64,000 bases of DNA from JAIESQ01 sp964495375 (lineage in GTDB: Bacteria; Planctomycetota; Planctomycetia; Pirellulales; JAEUIK01). Shown here in pieces: positions 10,001 to 19,026 of the stretch (the first letter of the stretch is position 1; each line of letters begins with the position of its first letter). The notes beneath the pieces are model-generated. The model did no database searches. It saw nothing but the letters and a program-made list of their open reading frames with translations, and was not told where the DNA came from. The translations under genes and the position numbers were made by a program. The stretch lies in the NCBI GenBank assembly GCA_964495375.1, contig CAZBWM010000035.1, positions 1 through 64,000 of the forward strand. The letters run 5' to 3'.

Positions 10001-10131
10001 AAGCGCTTGCGCTCTGCCTCGGGCTCGCTATGAAAGTAGCCGCGATCCTCCCAGAAGCGATACCACCGCGTTTGCGCGGCGCGATGATCGTATTGTTTGG
10101 GAAGTTCCTCGGTCGTTGTCGGGGAGGACAT
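7060..10131 (-). CDS. valS: Valyl-tRNA synthetase
   Basis: This 1023-residue class I synthetase charges tRNA-Val. The ATP-binding HIGH-type motif is PPPNVTGALHLGHALN near residue 50-65 and the KMSKS-type motif is AKSKGNG near residue 606. Editing domain, anticodon-binding region and the C-terminal coiled coil (LERERE...LASLDESLVRL) are in the usual order. About 50 extra residues after the KMSKS region (roughly 643-695) carry two CxxC pairs (CPHC, CPSC), a zinc-ribbon insertion not present in the standard bacterial enzyme. The gene begins 17 bases after cimA and is probably co-transcribed with it, under the Ile leader upstream. Confidence 0.97.
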   Translation of the reverse strand: MSSPTTTEELPKQYDHRAAQTRWYRFWEDRGYFHSEPEAERKRFSIVIPPPNVTGALHLGHALNNSLQDIIVRFKRMQGFNALWMPGTDHAGIATQAVVERRLLSEEKKSRHDLGREELVRRIWQWKAEYEARILGQLKQMGCSCDWQRTRFTLDEQCARAVRHTFFDFFRKRLIYRGKRLVNWDTFLQTAVSDDEVFHETVKGHFWHLQYPVIDPQPGEPRFVTIATTRPETMLGDTAVAVHPDPAAALDVAEKTLREKLAAASAKERPEIEAELEKLAERRRTHLPELLKLRDMARAGRQLELPLLKRPIPLVADEWAKPEMGSGAVKITPGHDPNDYEVGQRQKLPMINILNADGTLNENAGPYQGLSMAEARRRVVADLETAGLMGEIEDREIELAHSDRSKTPIEPRLADQWFVRMQHLAQTAMDAVTDERVQIFPARYAKSYLDWLGEKRDWPVSRQLWWGHQIPVWYAPAEATEAELTRAFAGRDDIAWERDAETNRWLICARDADLPANALAPHTLVREEDVLDTWFSSALWPHSTLGWPDATPELQYYYPTDLLITSRDIITLWVARMVLTGLSNVRDVPFRHVYIHPKILDRYGDTMAKSKGNGVDPLDVIDKFGADALRFGIAYLATETQDIRMPVEFECPHCQKLVEQTRENRAHARIKCPSCGESFSTQWAQKDADRQLPRGAVVSERFEFGRNFSNKLWNASRFAIMNLAGYEPGTVNDDELAIEDRWVLSRLATVTDAVTTALESYKFAEAAGQLYSFAWDEFCSFYLEMSKARLQDEAQRPAAQRVLAHVLDNLLRLLHPFIPFLTEEVWQRLAAVAPARGLTAAEAPAESIMIAAWPAADMGRREPAVESRFARFQELLTGIRDVRARQTIPTKTTLKFAARCDAETAQELSPLAPYFVSQAGAEASAWGPSVAVPETHAKFLAAGCEVFVDLAGLIDFEAEKVKLEREREKTFGFVAAKEKKLANASFVERAPAEVVAAERASLAELKARLASLDESLVRLKSQK

Positions 10132-10148
10132 CGTGTTCTCGCTGCGGA

Positions 10149-11762
<1,614 letters not shown>

Positions 11763-11779
11763 TCGATTGGTTTCTACTG

Positions 11780-11864
11780 GTTAGCCGCGGAGTTTACTCC
11801 GCGCGCTAGCGAATTCGACGTGACGCCCCACGAGCTAGTGCGCGGGACAAGTCCCGCGGCTAAC
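11780..11864. repeat. Inverted pair of 31-bp palindromic repeats
   Basis: Two 31-base units face each other, at 11780-11810 (reverse) and 11834-11864 (forward), separated by 23 bases. Each unit is itself a palindrome (GTTAGCCGCGG...CCGCG.GCTAGC). Single copies of the same 31-base unit lie at 51190-51220 and 57807-57837. The pair falls inside the presumed 5' untranslated region of cimA, downstream of the attenuator, where it would form strong RNA structure. Confidence 0.8.
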
Positions 11865-11919
11865 GGTTGAGTTGTCGCGCGATCGTTCAAAACTCTCTAG
11901 TTTCAACCATTCCATCAAC

Positions 11920-11951
11920 AAAAAAACCCTGGGGCCGGTTTGGCCTCAGGG
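11920..11951 (-). terminator. Intrinsic terminator (attenuator) ahead of cimA-valS
   Basis: Read on the minus strand this is a ten-pair stem (CCCTGAGGCC with GGCCCCAGGG, one A-C mismatch), a five-base loop AAACC, then seven T residues. It lies about 160 bases upstream of the cimA start and just downstream of the Ile-rich leader peptide, so it fits a transcription attenuator rather than the end of a gene, since no longer gene ends here on that strand. Confidence 0.85.
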
Positions 11952-11990
11952 CTGCTGGCTTGGTGTTTCGCCGCGGCGAGCCTTAAGGCC
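11942..11990 (-). promoter_or_regulatory. Possible antiterminator helix of the cimA leader
   Basis: The RNA segment at 11979-11990 (GGCCUUAAGGCU), which includes the leader stop codon, can pair over 12 positions with the 5' arm of the terminator at 11942-11953 (AGCCCUGAGGCC), with one wobble and one mismatch. The two structures are mutually exclusive. A ribosome stalled at the Ile codons would leave the upstream segment free to block the terminator, while a ribosome reaching the stop codon would cover it. Pairing is seen in the sequence; the regulatory role is inferred from known amino-acid operon attenuators. Confidence 0.65.
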
Positions 11991-12030
11991 GAAAGTGGTC
12001 TCCAATAATCACGATCCGCGCAATAATCAT
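11983..12030 (-). CDS. Isoleucine-rich leader peptide of cimA-valS
   Basis: A 15-codon open frame encodes MIIARIVIIGDHFRP, with five Ile and one Val among its first nine residues, then stops with TAA. It is too short for ordinary gene calling. Such Ile/Val-rich peptides are the sensor of transcription attenuation in ilv operons. A GGGG, in a small hairpin at 12035-12047, sits upstream as a weak ribosome site. Position between a promoter-like sequence and an intrinsic terminator, and ahead of an isoleucine-pathway gene followed by a Val-tRNA synthetase, supports the assignment. Confidence 0.75.
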   Translation of the reverse strand: MIIARIVIIGDHFRP

Positions 12031-12129
12031 CGAAGCCCCAACGGGGCAATCGACGATTCGGCGATCGGTGATGCGGGCCATTTTTGGCGACTTTGGCAGT
12101 GGTCAGACGGAGCGAAACCTCGGTGCTCA

Positions 12130-12158
12130 AGCTTAGGTGCGAAGGGTGGCCATGTCAA
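12130..12158 (-). promoter_or_regulatory. Candidate promoter of the cimA-valS operon
   Basis: On the minus strand TTGACA (12153-12158) is followed after 17 bases by TAAGCT (12130-12135). The -35 is a perfect sigma-70 box and the spacing ideal; the -10 is weak (three of six). Transcription would start near 12123 and give a leader of roughly 200 bases up to the attenuator. The stretch from here to 12358 shows no gene. Confidence 0.5.
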
Positions 12159-12358
12159 CTGAGCCGAAGGAATGCCGCTTGGGCTGTCGTGTGGCTTACA
12201 ACTCGACGGCTGAATATCAGGCCCGCGGCCTTCCGAGCGTAGCAAATTGCCACCAGAGCCAGCATTGCTGTTATCAACGCTCGTTCCTCGATTGGGCGTA
12301 TTTGAAACTAGCGGCGTAGCGGCAACCATCGCATCACCGCAATGTAGCCGAGTGGGCC

Positions 12359-13567
12359 CTATCGCACCCGCAGCCGAGCGCGAATCTGTGCGGCAACTTT
12401 CGGGGCGTCGGCCGCCATGCCATGCAAGAACTCGCTGGCGACGGTGCGGCTGCACGGGATGCCAACAAAGTACAGCCCTGGCCATGAGCGGCATTGTCCA
12501 TCGTCGGCCAGCGGTTGACCGCCGCTCGCCCGCTCAATCTCCTCGGGCAAGAACGGCATGTGAAAGCGAAAGCCAGTTGCCAGCACCACGATGTCGTAGC
12601 GGGCGGTCCAACCATCGGCGAAGGTGGCTTGCCGGCCGTTGAACTTGGTGACTGGTCCCTGCACTTCGACGAACCCCTGTTTGCGATACCTGCGAAAGCC
12701 ATTGTCGGTGCCGGTGAAGGCGGGCCGCGATCCGCAGCGCTCGCCGAACAACCAACGGGGCAAATGCCGCGTGAGCGGATACGTCCAGCGACGCAGATCG
12801 AAGCCCAGCACCTTGGCCCACGAAAACTTCACTTGCTCGCGGCGACTGCTGACGGTGACCTGGGTGCCGGCCTTGGCACATTGCTCGGCGATGGCGATGG
12901 CGCTGCTCGCGCCACCGACGATGAGGATCTTCTTGCCGGCCACGGCGGCGTGCCCTGGCCAATCGCGCGAATGAAACACGCGCGGGGTGTTTTGTTTGCG
13001 AGCACCTTCGGTCAACCCTTCGATGCGCGGCCAGACCGGGTGATCGCACATACCGGTGGCGACAACCACGGCGTCGTACTTGCGTGGCTGCGGTTCGCCG
13101 GCCATGTGGACGACAAATCGGTCGCCCGCGCGCTCGATCTTGTCGATGATCTGCCGATCGGCCACGAGCCCATGATGCGCGGCGTAGCGCGTCAGGTAGT
13201 CGCGGTACTCGCCGATGTTGATGTAGCGGGTCGCGGCGTCGATCGCCAGGCCCGGGAGCTGAATCGACTTGGCCGGTGACGACAGCACAATGCCCGCTTC
13301 GAGCCGGGCGTACGCTCCACCGACGCGCCCTGAGCGATCGACCAGGTCGGCTTTGACGCCAGCCATCTTCAAGCTGGCGGCCGTGGCCAGGCCTGCGGGC
13401 CCCGCACCAATCACCAGCACGCGTGAATGCGGCCGATATGGCTTGGCAACTTTGGGCTGGCGAACCCGCGAGCTGGCGACCGAGCCACGATCGCGAGGGG
13501 CCTTGTGGTACCGCTTGGACTTGGTGGCCGGGCGAGGGAGGGTGACCGTGTCGCTCATAGTGGGCAT
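12359..13567 (-). CDS. FAD/NAD(P)-dependent flavin monooxygenase-like oxidoreductase
   Basis: This 402-residue protein resembles single-component flavin monooxygenases and related FAD oxidoreductases. An N-terminal basic stretch of about 50 residues precedes the FAD-binding VLVIGAGPAGLA motif; a second dinucleotide fold (ILIVGGASSAIAIAEQ) near residue 213 would bind NAD(P)H, and ATGMCDHPVWP and VVLATGF are the family's linker motifs. It could hydroxylate a small organic molecule; substrate unknown. A start nine bases downstream (MSDTVTL) is equally possible. It is not tightly linked to neighbours. Confidence 0.85.
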   Translation of the reverse strand: MPTMSDTVTLPRPATKSKRYHKAPRDRGSVASSRVRQPKVAKPYRPHSRVLVIGAGPAGLATAASLKMAGVKADLVDRSGRVGGAYARLEAGIVLSSPAKSIQLPGLAIDAATRYINIGEYRDYLTRYAAHHGLVADRQIIDKIERAGDRFVVHMAGEPQPRKYDAVVVATGMCDHPVWPRIEGLTEGARKQNTPRVFHSRDWPGHAAVAGKKILIVGGASSAIAIAEQCAKAGTQVTVSSRREQVKFSWAKVLGFDLRRWTYPLTRHLPRWLFGERCGSRPAFTGTDNGFRRYRKQGFVEVQGPVTKFNGRQATFADGWTARYDIVVLATGFRFHMPFLPEEIERASGGQPLADDGQCRSWPGLYFVGIPCSRTVASEFLHGMAADAPKVAAQIRARLRVR

Positions 13568-13697
13568 CCGCTGCTTTCGATGGCCGGAGGGATGCGGCCC
13601 GAATGTCGTGTCAGCCGCTAACTAGCCCAGCGCGAACTGCCTCGCGATTGTTACATTTTAGCCATCTCGGACACCGGCAAACGGGAAAATTCTCGAA

Positions 13698-16565
13698 TTA
13701 CGCCGGGCGGCGGATACGCGGGGGGGGCGAATCGTCGGCGTCGTCCGAGTCGTCGGCCTCTAGGTCGTCCTGGTCGTCCTCCTCTTCGGCCCCGTCAAGC
13801 TCGTTGGACTCTTCCTCGACTTCTTCCCAATCGCCGTCATCCGTGTCGACATCCTCGTCAGATTCACCGTCGTCTGCTTCATCGTAGGCTTCGTCGTCCG
13901 CCTCATCGTCGGCGTCCGGGGCGTCCTCGAATTCTTCCTCCTCCTCGTCCTCGGCGGCGAACGGCGGGTCGTCGATCTCGTCTCCCTCGGCCTCGTAGTC
14001 TGCGACCTCATCTTCCGCGTCTTCGACGACGGCCGATTTCTTCTTGCGCGGTTTCTTGGTGGTGGCTGGTTTCTGTTCAGGGGCTGGCAACATCACTCGG
14101 CGCGGCGCGGCGGATGCTCCGGCCGCGGCGCTGGCAGCACCCAGCCGATCGTCGGCCGCACCTTCCTCGCCGCTCATCGCCTGCCATTGTTCGATGGTCA
14201 CCAGCACTTCGCGGGCCTGCGAACCGTTGTACTGGCCGACGACTCCATCCTCGGCCATGTAATCGATCAAGCGGGCCGCACGACCGTAGCCGATGCCCAA
14301 CGAACGCTGCAACAGCGACACGCTGCCGCGTCCCTCGCGAATCACGATGTCGACCGCCGAATCGTAGAGGTCGTCGTTGTGCCGGCTCGGCCCTTCCTTG
14401 GCGTCGGGCGCAGCCGGCTTGAGCGCCACGAGCTCTTGCACGAACTGCGGCTCGGTCGTCCCCACAACGTCGACCACGTGGCTGATCTCGTCGTCGCTGA
14501 CGTACGCGCCCTGTCCACGCAGCAACGTGCTGGTGCCTGGCCAGAGGAAGAGCATGTCGCCGTTGCCCAACAGCTTGTCGGCCCCCATCTCATCGAGCAC
14601 GACGCGGCTGTCGGTGCGGCTGGCCACCTGGAACGAAATGCGCGCTGGCAAGTTCGACTTGATGAGGCCCGTGATGACGTCGACCGTCGGCTTCTGCGTG
14701 GCGAGCACCAGGTGAATACCCACCGCCCGGCTCTTCTGTGCCAGGCGGATAATGTGCGCTTCGACTTCCTTGGCGGCGGTCATCATCAAGTCGGCCATTT
14801 CGTCGGCCACGATCACGATGTACGGCAAGTGTGTCGGAATGTGCTTGCGGTCTTCGTCGGTCTCGGGCTGCAAGCGATCGAACAGCTCTTCTTCGCCCAA
14901 CTGGTTGTAGACGCTGATGTGCCGCACGCCGGCGCGGGCCAACAGCGCGTAGCGCTCTTCCATCTTGTCGACTGCCCAGGCGAGGATCGCCTCGGCCTTT
15001 TTCATGTCAGTGACCACCGGGTGCATCAGGTGGGGCAACCGCATGTAGCTGCTCAGCTCGACCATCTTCGGATCGATCAACAACATTCGCACGTCGTCAG
15101 GGCGGCGCGTCATCAGGATCGACATGATGATCGTGTTCAAGCAGACGCTTTTGCCGGTGCCGGTGCGGCCGGCGATCAGCAAGTGGGGCAACGTCGCCAG
15201 GTCGACCGTCATCGATTTGCCCGAGACGTCCTTGCCCAGGAAGATCGGGATGCGCATTTTGGCGGCCTTGCCGGCCGACTCTTCAATCACTTCGCGCAGG
15301 CGGACGATCTGCCGCTCGGCATTGGGCACTTCGATGCCGACGGTGTTCTTGCCGGGGATCGGCGCCACGATGCGCACGCTCGGCACGCGGAGCGCGATCG
15401 CCAGGTCGTCGGCCAGGCTGGTGATCTTGCTCAAGCGCAGGCCAGCTTCGAGTTCCACTTCAAACTGGGCAATGACCGGGCCGGTTTCGACTTCGACCAC
15501 TTTGACCTGGAAGCCGAAGTTGGCGAACGTGCGCTCGAGGATCTTCGCCTTGCGGCGCACATCCTTCTCCTGCTCGTCGAACTGCATCGGCGTCCCTTCT
15601 TGCAGCAACTCGAGCGAGGGGAGCTCGTAGTCGACCGCTTCGACGGGGCGCGTGTTCGCTTCGATCTCGGCCATCAGCGCTTCGCGCTCGGTCTTGCGGG
15701 GAGGGCGCACGCGCAGGGCGTCGGCGGTCGACTTCTTCGCATCGTCGTCCGCGGACTTCTCTTCGCTATCATCCGAGTCCGACTCTGCCGCCGCGGTCGT
15801 GGCGTCCTCCGCGCTTTCAGACTCTTCGTCGCGGCTGGCCGAACCGCGATTGATGCGCAGTTCGCGAGCGTCTTCGTCCTCGTCTTCCTCGGTGTCTGCC
15901 GCCGGGCCGTTGGCCACATCGGTCACAGCCCCCTTGCGAGCCAGCGGATTACGAACCGTGGGGAGCAGTTTGCCAACCTGACTGAGCTGCCCTGCCCCGC
16001 GCTGTGCTTGTCGAACGGTGACGCGCGTCGTCGCGGCCATCGTGTTGAAAAGGAAGTAATCGGTCGCCAACACCAGGCCGCCGAGCACGAGCCCGGTCGT
16101 CAGGATGTAGACGCCCGCGATTTCGCAATGCGGTTCGAGCAACCCGCGCACGGTCGCGCCCAGGTATCCGCCCGAGCCGATCACGGTCCCCACGGCCAGG
16201 CTTGGCACCGCGGCATCGACCAAAGCGGTCCCGCCAATCAGCGACAGTAACCAGCCGAACAGCCGCACGCCGGGCTCGTTGACCGCGTGGCCACCGATCA
16301 TCACGGCGCCGCAAGCGCCCAGTGACAACGCGAAGTACCAGGCGCCGACGCCAAGCCCTTCGTAGAGGATCGCCGCCGTCCACGCGCCAGCGCGGCCGCA
16401 GAGATTGCTGGTTTCCGTGCTGACGGGGTAGACGAGCTTGCGCGGCGCGTCTCCACCGTCGAACGTGGCCAACGACAGCAGCAAAAACGCTGCCGCCGCG
16501 AGAAACACAAACGCGACGACACCGGCCTGACGGCTCGGCTCGTGCCGGGCAGAATTGGACGCCAT
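13698..16565 (-). CDS. ftsK: DNA translocase FtsK/SpoIIIE
   Basis: This 955-residue protein pumps DNA during chromosome segregation. Four to five membrane segments lie in the first 190 residues, followed by a charged linker (about 210-300), the RecA-like motor with Walker A AGRTGTGKSV near residue 470 and Walker B IVIVADEMADL, and the gamma winged-helix domain (DIVIREGRGSVSLLQRSLGIGYGRAARLID) near 745-800 that recognises orienting sequences. After gamma, a tail of about 150 residues ends the protein, with over 80 mostly Asp/Glu residues. Start at 16565 is an ATG just inside a GTG alternative. The acidic tail is unusual because gamma normally closes the protein. Confidence 0.95.
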   Translation of the reverse strand: MASNSARHEPSRQAGVVAFVFLAAAAFLLLSLATFDGGDAPRKLVYPVSTETSNLCGRAGAWTAAILYEGLGVGAWYFALSLGACGAVMIGGHAVNEPGVRLFGWLLSLIGGTALVDAAVPSLAVGTVIGSGGYLGATVRGLLEPHCEIAGVYILTTGLVLGGLVLATDYFLFNTMAATTRVTVRQAQRGAGQLSQVGKLLPTVRNPLARKGAVTDVANGPAADTEEDEDEDARELRINRGSASRDEESESAEDATTAAAESDSDDSEEKSADDDAKKSTADALRVRPPRKTEREALMAEIEANTRPVEAVDYELPSLELLQEGTPMQFDEQEKDVRRKAKILERTFANFGFQVKVVEVETGPVIAQFEVELEAGLRLSKITSLADDLAIALRVPSVRIVAPIPGKNTVGIEVPNAERQIVRLREVIEESAGKAAKMRIPIFLGKDVSGKSMTVDLATLPHLLIAGRTGTGKSVCLNTIIMSILMTRRPDDVRMLLIDPKMVELSSYMRLPHLMHPVVTDMKKAEAILAWAVDKMEERYALLARAGVRHISVYNQLGEEELFDRLQPETDEDRKHIPTHLPYIVIVADEMADLMMTAAKEVEAHIIRLAQKSRAVGIHLVLATQKPTVDVITGLIKSNLPARISFQVASRTDSRVVLDEMGADKLLGNGDMLFLWPGTSTLLRGQGAYVSDDEISHVVDVVGTTEPQFVQELVALKPAAPDAKEGPSRHNDDLYDSAVDIVIREGRGSVSLLQRSLGIGYGRAARLIDYMAEDGVVGQYNGSQAREVLVTIEQWQAMSGEEGAADDRLGAASAAAGASAAPRRVMLPAPEQKPATTKKPRKKKSAVVEDAEDEVADYEAEGDEIDDPPFAAEDEEEEEFEDAPDADDEADDEAYDEADDGESDEDVDTDDGDWEEVEEESNELDGAEEEDDQDDLEADDSDDADDSPPPRIRRPA

Positions 16566-17007
16566 GATGGGGAGCACCGAATTGCGTTAACGCCGATTTG
16601 CCGCGGTCACCCTTGAGAGGTGCGCGGGCAAATCGCCATGCCTGGGCGCGTCCATGCCCGAGCGGATCAATCCGTGAGGAGTCATTTCTCAACTTCGGCA
16701 GCCGAGCGGGGGCAACTCGCATCGGCGATTTGCCGGGGGTACTGCTTCGCTGGCTGCGACAACGGGCAGAAACCGCGCGGCGGGTATGTTCGTCAGAGTG
16801 GCGTGGCAGGCAGGAGCGCCGCGGTCGCAGAATCGTTCCTATCGGAAGTCTAGCACTTTCTAGGCGCTGGGAGATTTCGCGCGACCGGAGCGACAAATCC
16901 AATGCATCGATTGTGGTCCAGTAGTGCGGCGTGTAGCGGCTAGGAGGTATTTACCGGGCGCGATGGCGGGCAATTGGCCGAGGTGGGTTCAGCGACCAGC
17001 GAGAATG
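16566..17007. other. Gene-free stretch upstream of ftsK
   Basis: About 440 bases with no supported gene. Overlapping open frames here have Arg/Ser-rich, shadow-like translations. It should contain the ftsK promoter, but no convincing -35/-10 pair stands out. Confidence 0.4.
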
Positions 17008-17061
17008 AAAACCCTCGCTGCCGGAGAGCGGGCGAGCACTCTCCGGCGAGCGAGGTTTTTT
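17008..17061 (-). terminator. Intrinsic terminator after the Cys-rich gene
   Basis: A long stem (CCTCGCT, then CCGGAGAG paired with CTCTCCGG and AGCGAGG) is flanked by A-rich sequence on the left and T-rich on the right. On the minus strand it ends in GGTTTTC, 33 bases beyond the stop codon of the Cys-rich gene. With T-runs on both sides it could stop transcription from either direction. Confidence 0.75.
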
Positions 17062-17093
17062 GCTAGTCGAACTAGCTTCTCAGGCGGCGAGCG

Positions 17094-17420
17094 TTAGCTC
17101 TTCGCCTTGGCCTTGGCGCCGCAGCAGGCTTTCGCCTCGTCGCAGCACTTCGACCCTTCCGTGCAGCACTTCTGCACCGCCGCGCAGCAGCCGAGATTCT
17201 CGGCGCAGCACTTCATCCCCTTCTCGCAGCAGCCGAGTCGCTCGTCGGCCACGCAGCAGGCGCTGCCACCGTCGTCGCAGCAGGCGAGCTTGGCCGCACA
17301 GCAGTTCTTCGTCTCCGCGGCCGCTTTGCCGGCCGCCGGCTTATCGGCAGCCGCAAAGACGACGACCGACAGCACCAACAGCGCGATGGCCGCGGTGCCT
17401 GTGATGAGTTTCTTGTTCAT
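17094..17420 (-). CDS. Exported small protein with nine CC-dipeptide repeats
   Basis: This 108-residue protein begins with a clear signal peptide (about residues 1-24) behind a good AAAGGAAA ribosome site. The mature part contains nine Cys-Cys pairs spaced every five to seven residues (CC-x5-CC pattern), with Lys/Glu/Ala between. No known family is recognised. Such a density of paired Cys suggests metal binding or disulfide-rich packing outside the cytoplasm; the Lys/Ala-rich tail is probably disordered. The gene upstream on the same strand is also a Cys-rich exported protein, so the two may form a metal-response operon. Function is inferred only from composition. Confidence 0.75.
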   Translation of the reverse strand: MNKKLITGTAAIALLVLSVVVFAAADKPAAGKAAAETKNCCAAKLACCDDGGSACCVADERLGCCEKGMKCCAENLGCCAAVQKCCTEGSKCCDEAKACCGAKAKAKS

Positions 17421-17577
17421 GGCAAATTTCCTTTATTGATGGTTGATGCCGCTGGCGAGCCGATCGCGCGCACCGCGCGCGCAAGCAAGTTCGCCAGCGA
17501 AAAAGCACAAGGGACGCTGAACCCGATCGCTGAGTCCTGCTCTGTGGCGAGCTGGTCAGCAATCGGGCGCGCAACCA

Positions 17578-17994
17578 TCAACAACGCCAGACGCACAACT
17601 GCACGTGCAGCGGTGGGCCGTCAGGCGCAGGCAGGAAATGATGAACCTCGACCGTAGCCGCGCAGGTCAGATCGCCGCCCGGCTCGCATGGCAAGGCAGT
17701 CACCCAGTCGATGCTCGGAGCGGAGTCGAGCTGCGTCAGCGGCTTCTCGGGCAAGGCCGAAACGCTTTGACCGCAGCAGCGCAGACCGGGCTGGCAGGGG
17801 CTACCCGAGTGATTCGGCGCGCTCTCCGTATCGCCGCATTCAGAATGGCTTTGGCCCGCCAGCTTGGCACAGCAAGTCGGCGCGGCCCCGGCCGGAGCAT
17901 CCTGCCCTGCCCACAGGCAGCAGCAGAACGCCTGCGGGCAGGCGAGCACCAGCACGCTGAGGAACACCGGCAATCGGCGCAGAAGGGTAGCCAT
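17578..17994 (-). CDS. Exported Cys-rich small protein
   Basis: This 138-residue protein has a signal-like hydrophobic start (VFLSVLVLACPQAFCCCLWAG) and about 15 cysteines, several paired, plus scattered His (HSECGD, NHSGSPC, VHHF) and a terminal LHVQLCVWRC. No characterised family is recognised. Small Cys/His-rich exported proteins of this sort in planctomycetes often sit by metal-efflux genes, but none is near. It precedes the CC-repeat gene on the same strand by 157 bases, so a shared function in metal or redox handling is possible. Confidence 0.55.
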   Translation of the reverse strand: MATLLRRLPVFLSVLVLACPQAFCCCLWAGQDAPAGAAPTCCAKLAGQSHSECGDTESAPNHSGSPCQPGLRCCGQSVSALPEKPLTQLDSAPSIDWVTALPCEPGGDLTCAATVEVHHFLPAPDGPPLHVQLCVWRC

Positions 17995-18374
17995 GACAAT
18001 CTGATTCTACGCAGTCGGCAGGTATTGGTTCAATTGGATTCGGTCAAATGGGACCTCCGGCGCACTCTTGTGGGCATTTCTCAACGTACGTGGAAAACGG
18101 GCGAAGGCCACGGCGAACCAACCACCGCTTCGCGCCTGCCCATGGAAATGGGGGGGAGCGCGGAGAGAGTGCTGGGACGAGAACTGTCGGACAGTCTCCC
18201 GATCGCGGGTGCTCGGAGGAGCCGGAAGATGACGCACTGGCGAGCAGTGCTCATCGACCGGCACAAAAACTCAACGAGGCTGCGATCGAGATCGATGTCG
18301 ACAGTTCGCGGGCATTTCGCCGTGGCAACGATGAATCTTAGGGAGGGAGTGGCTCTCTGTCCAGGGTATTTAGA
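17995..18374. other. Gene-free stretch
   Basis: About 380 bases upstream of the Cys-rich genes. Several overlapping open frames exist on both strands, but none has a recognisable domain, ribosome site or plausible composition. It probably carries the promoter for the minus-strand Cys-rich pair. Confidence 0.35.
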
Positions 18375-18379
18375 TCAAA

Positions 18380-18793
18380 AATTTGTATATTTATTTCGCG
18401 CGTCTGCGGGACGCGTATCGACCTGGCGCGCACCGCGGAACGGCGCTCCGCCCGATCTGCCGAGCAATGAACTCGGGGGACCACTTGGCAAGCGATGTCT
18501 TGGCGCAGGCGGTCCGGCCGGCGCGCACCGCGAGCGCGCTCTCGATCCGAGCGGTTCACGCACGTTTTGGCGTGCGGCCCTCGGGAGCAGCGACTGCAAG
18601 GCGGCTGGCCGCCCCGCGCAGCGCAGCGTGAGCGCGGGAGGTGATACTCCTTCAGTTACGTGGATTGGGAATGGAGGGACTCGGCGCGCACCGCCAGCAT
18701 CCAGCGGCAGGGCGCGCGGCGAGGCCATGGTGTGGTGCCCGCCGATGCGGTGCGCAGCGACGCCGGCACTGGTGCCAGTATTGCGGCGACCGA
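18380..18793 (-). ncRNA. Candidate structured noncoding RNA
   Basis: About 410 bases follow a near-consensus promoter on the minus strand and end in AT-rich sequence. The stretch has several strong hairpins (CGCACG-6-CGTGCG at 18559-18576, CCGAG-7-CTCGG near 18460, GGCGG/CCGCC near 18601, CGCGTC-5-GACGCG near 18399) and three copies of GCGGTGCGCGCC. An AUCACCUCC at 18637-18645 equals the 16S rRNA 3' end. A 117-codon frame inside has no ribosome site and odd composition. No RNase P, tmRNA or SRP hallmark was found. The role, and even the transcript, are inferred. Confidence 0.4.
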
Positions 18794-18800
18794 TCGTTCT

Positions 18801-18830
18801 ATTATATGCAAAATAATGAACGTTTGTCAA
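18801..18830 (-). promoter_or_regulatory. Near-perfect sigma-70 promoter
   Basis: On the minus strand a perfect TTGACA (18825-18830) and a perfect TATAAT (18801-18806) are separated by 18 bases of AT-rich DNA. This is the best match to the consensus seen in the window. It points into the gene-free GC-rich stretch to the left, not at a recognised coding sequence. Confidence 0.75.
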
Positions 18831-19026
18831 GGGTGTTTTTGGGCCACCGGGTGACGTGTGCAATGGATCGTGGCATCGTCTTCCAGCCCCTGCGAAACAC
18901 GGCCAGAATGGCTGTGCCACGATTGATGCTCACCATCAGCAGGGCGCCGCTAGCTTAAGCCGTGTCGAGACCAATGGGCCGAGCCAGCGGCACCCAATGC
19001 CGCTGGCCTTCTGAATCGCCAACCGT

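Noticed and set aside
14187..16250. Long plus-strand open frame opposite ftsK (687 codons)
   Set aside because: It lies wholly within the well-supported ftsK gene, has His/Asp/Gln-rich shadow composition and no domain; long antisense frames are expected in GC-rich DNA.
18636..18645. Perfect Shine-Dalgarno-like GGAGGTGAT on the plus strand
   Set aside because: No start codon at a proper distance and the frame downstream has no domain. It is more interesting as the anti-Shine-Dalgarno complement on the minus strand.
18380..18793. RNase P RNA, tmRNA or SRP RNA
   Set aside because: The conserved GAGGAAAGTCC, tmRNA 3' CCA/T-loop and SRP GGUCAGG/GGAAGGAAGCAGCC blocks are missing on both strands.
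18375..18920. Minus-strand open frames under the strong promoter
   Set aside because: Pro/Arg/Ser-rich, no ribosome site near any ATG after the promoter, no domain. I prefer a noncoding transcript, with low confidence.
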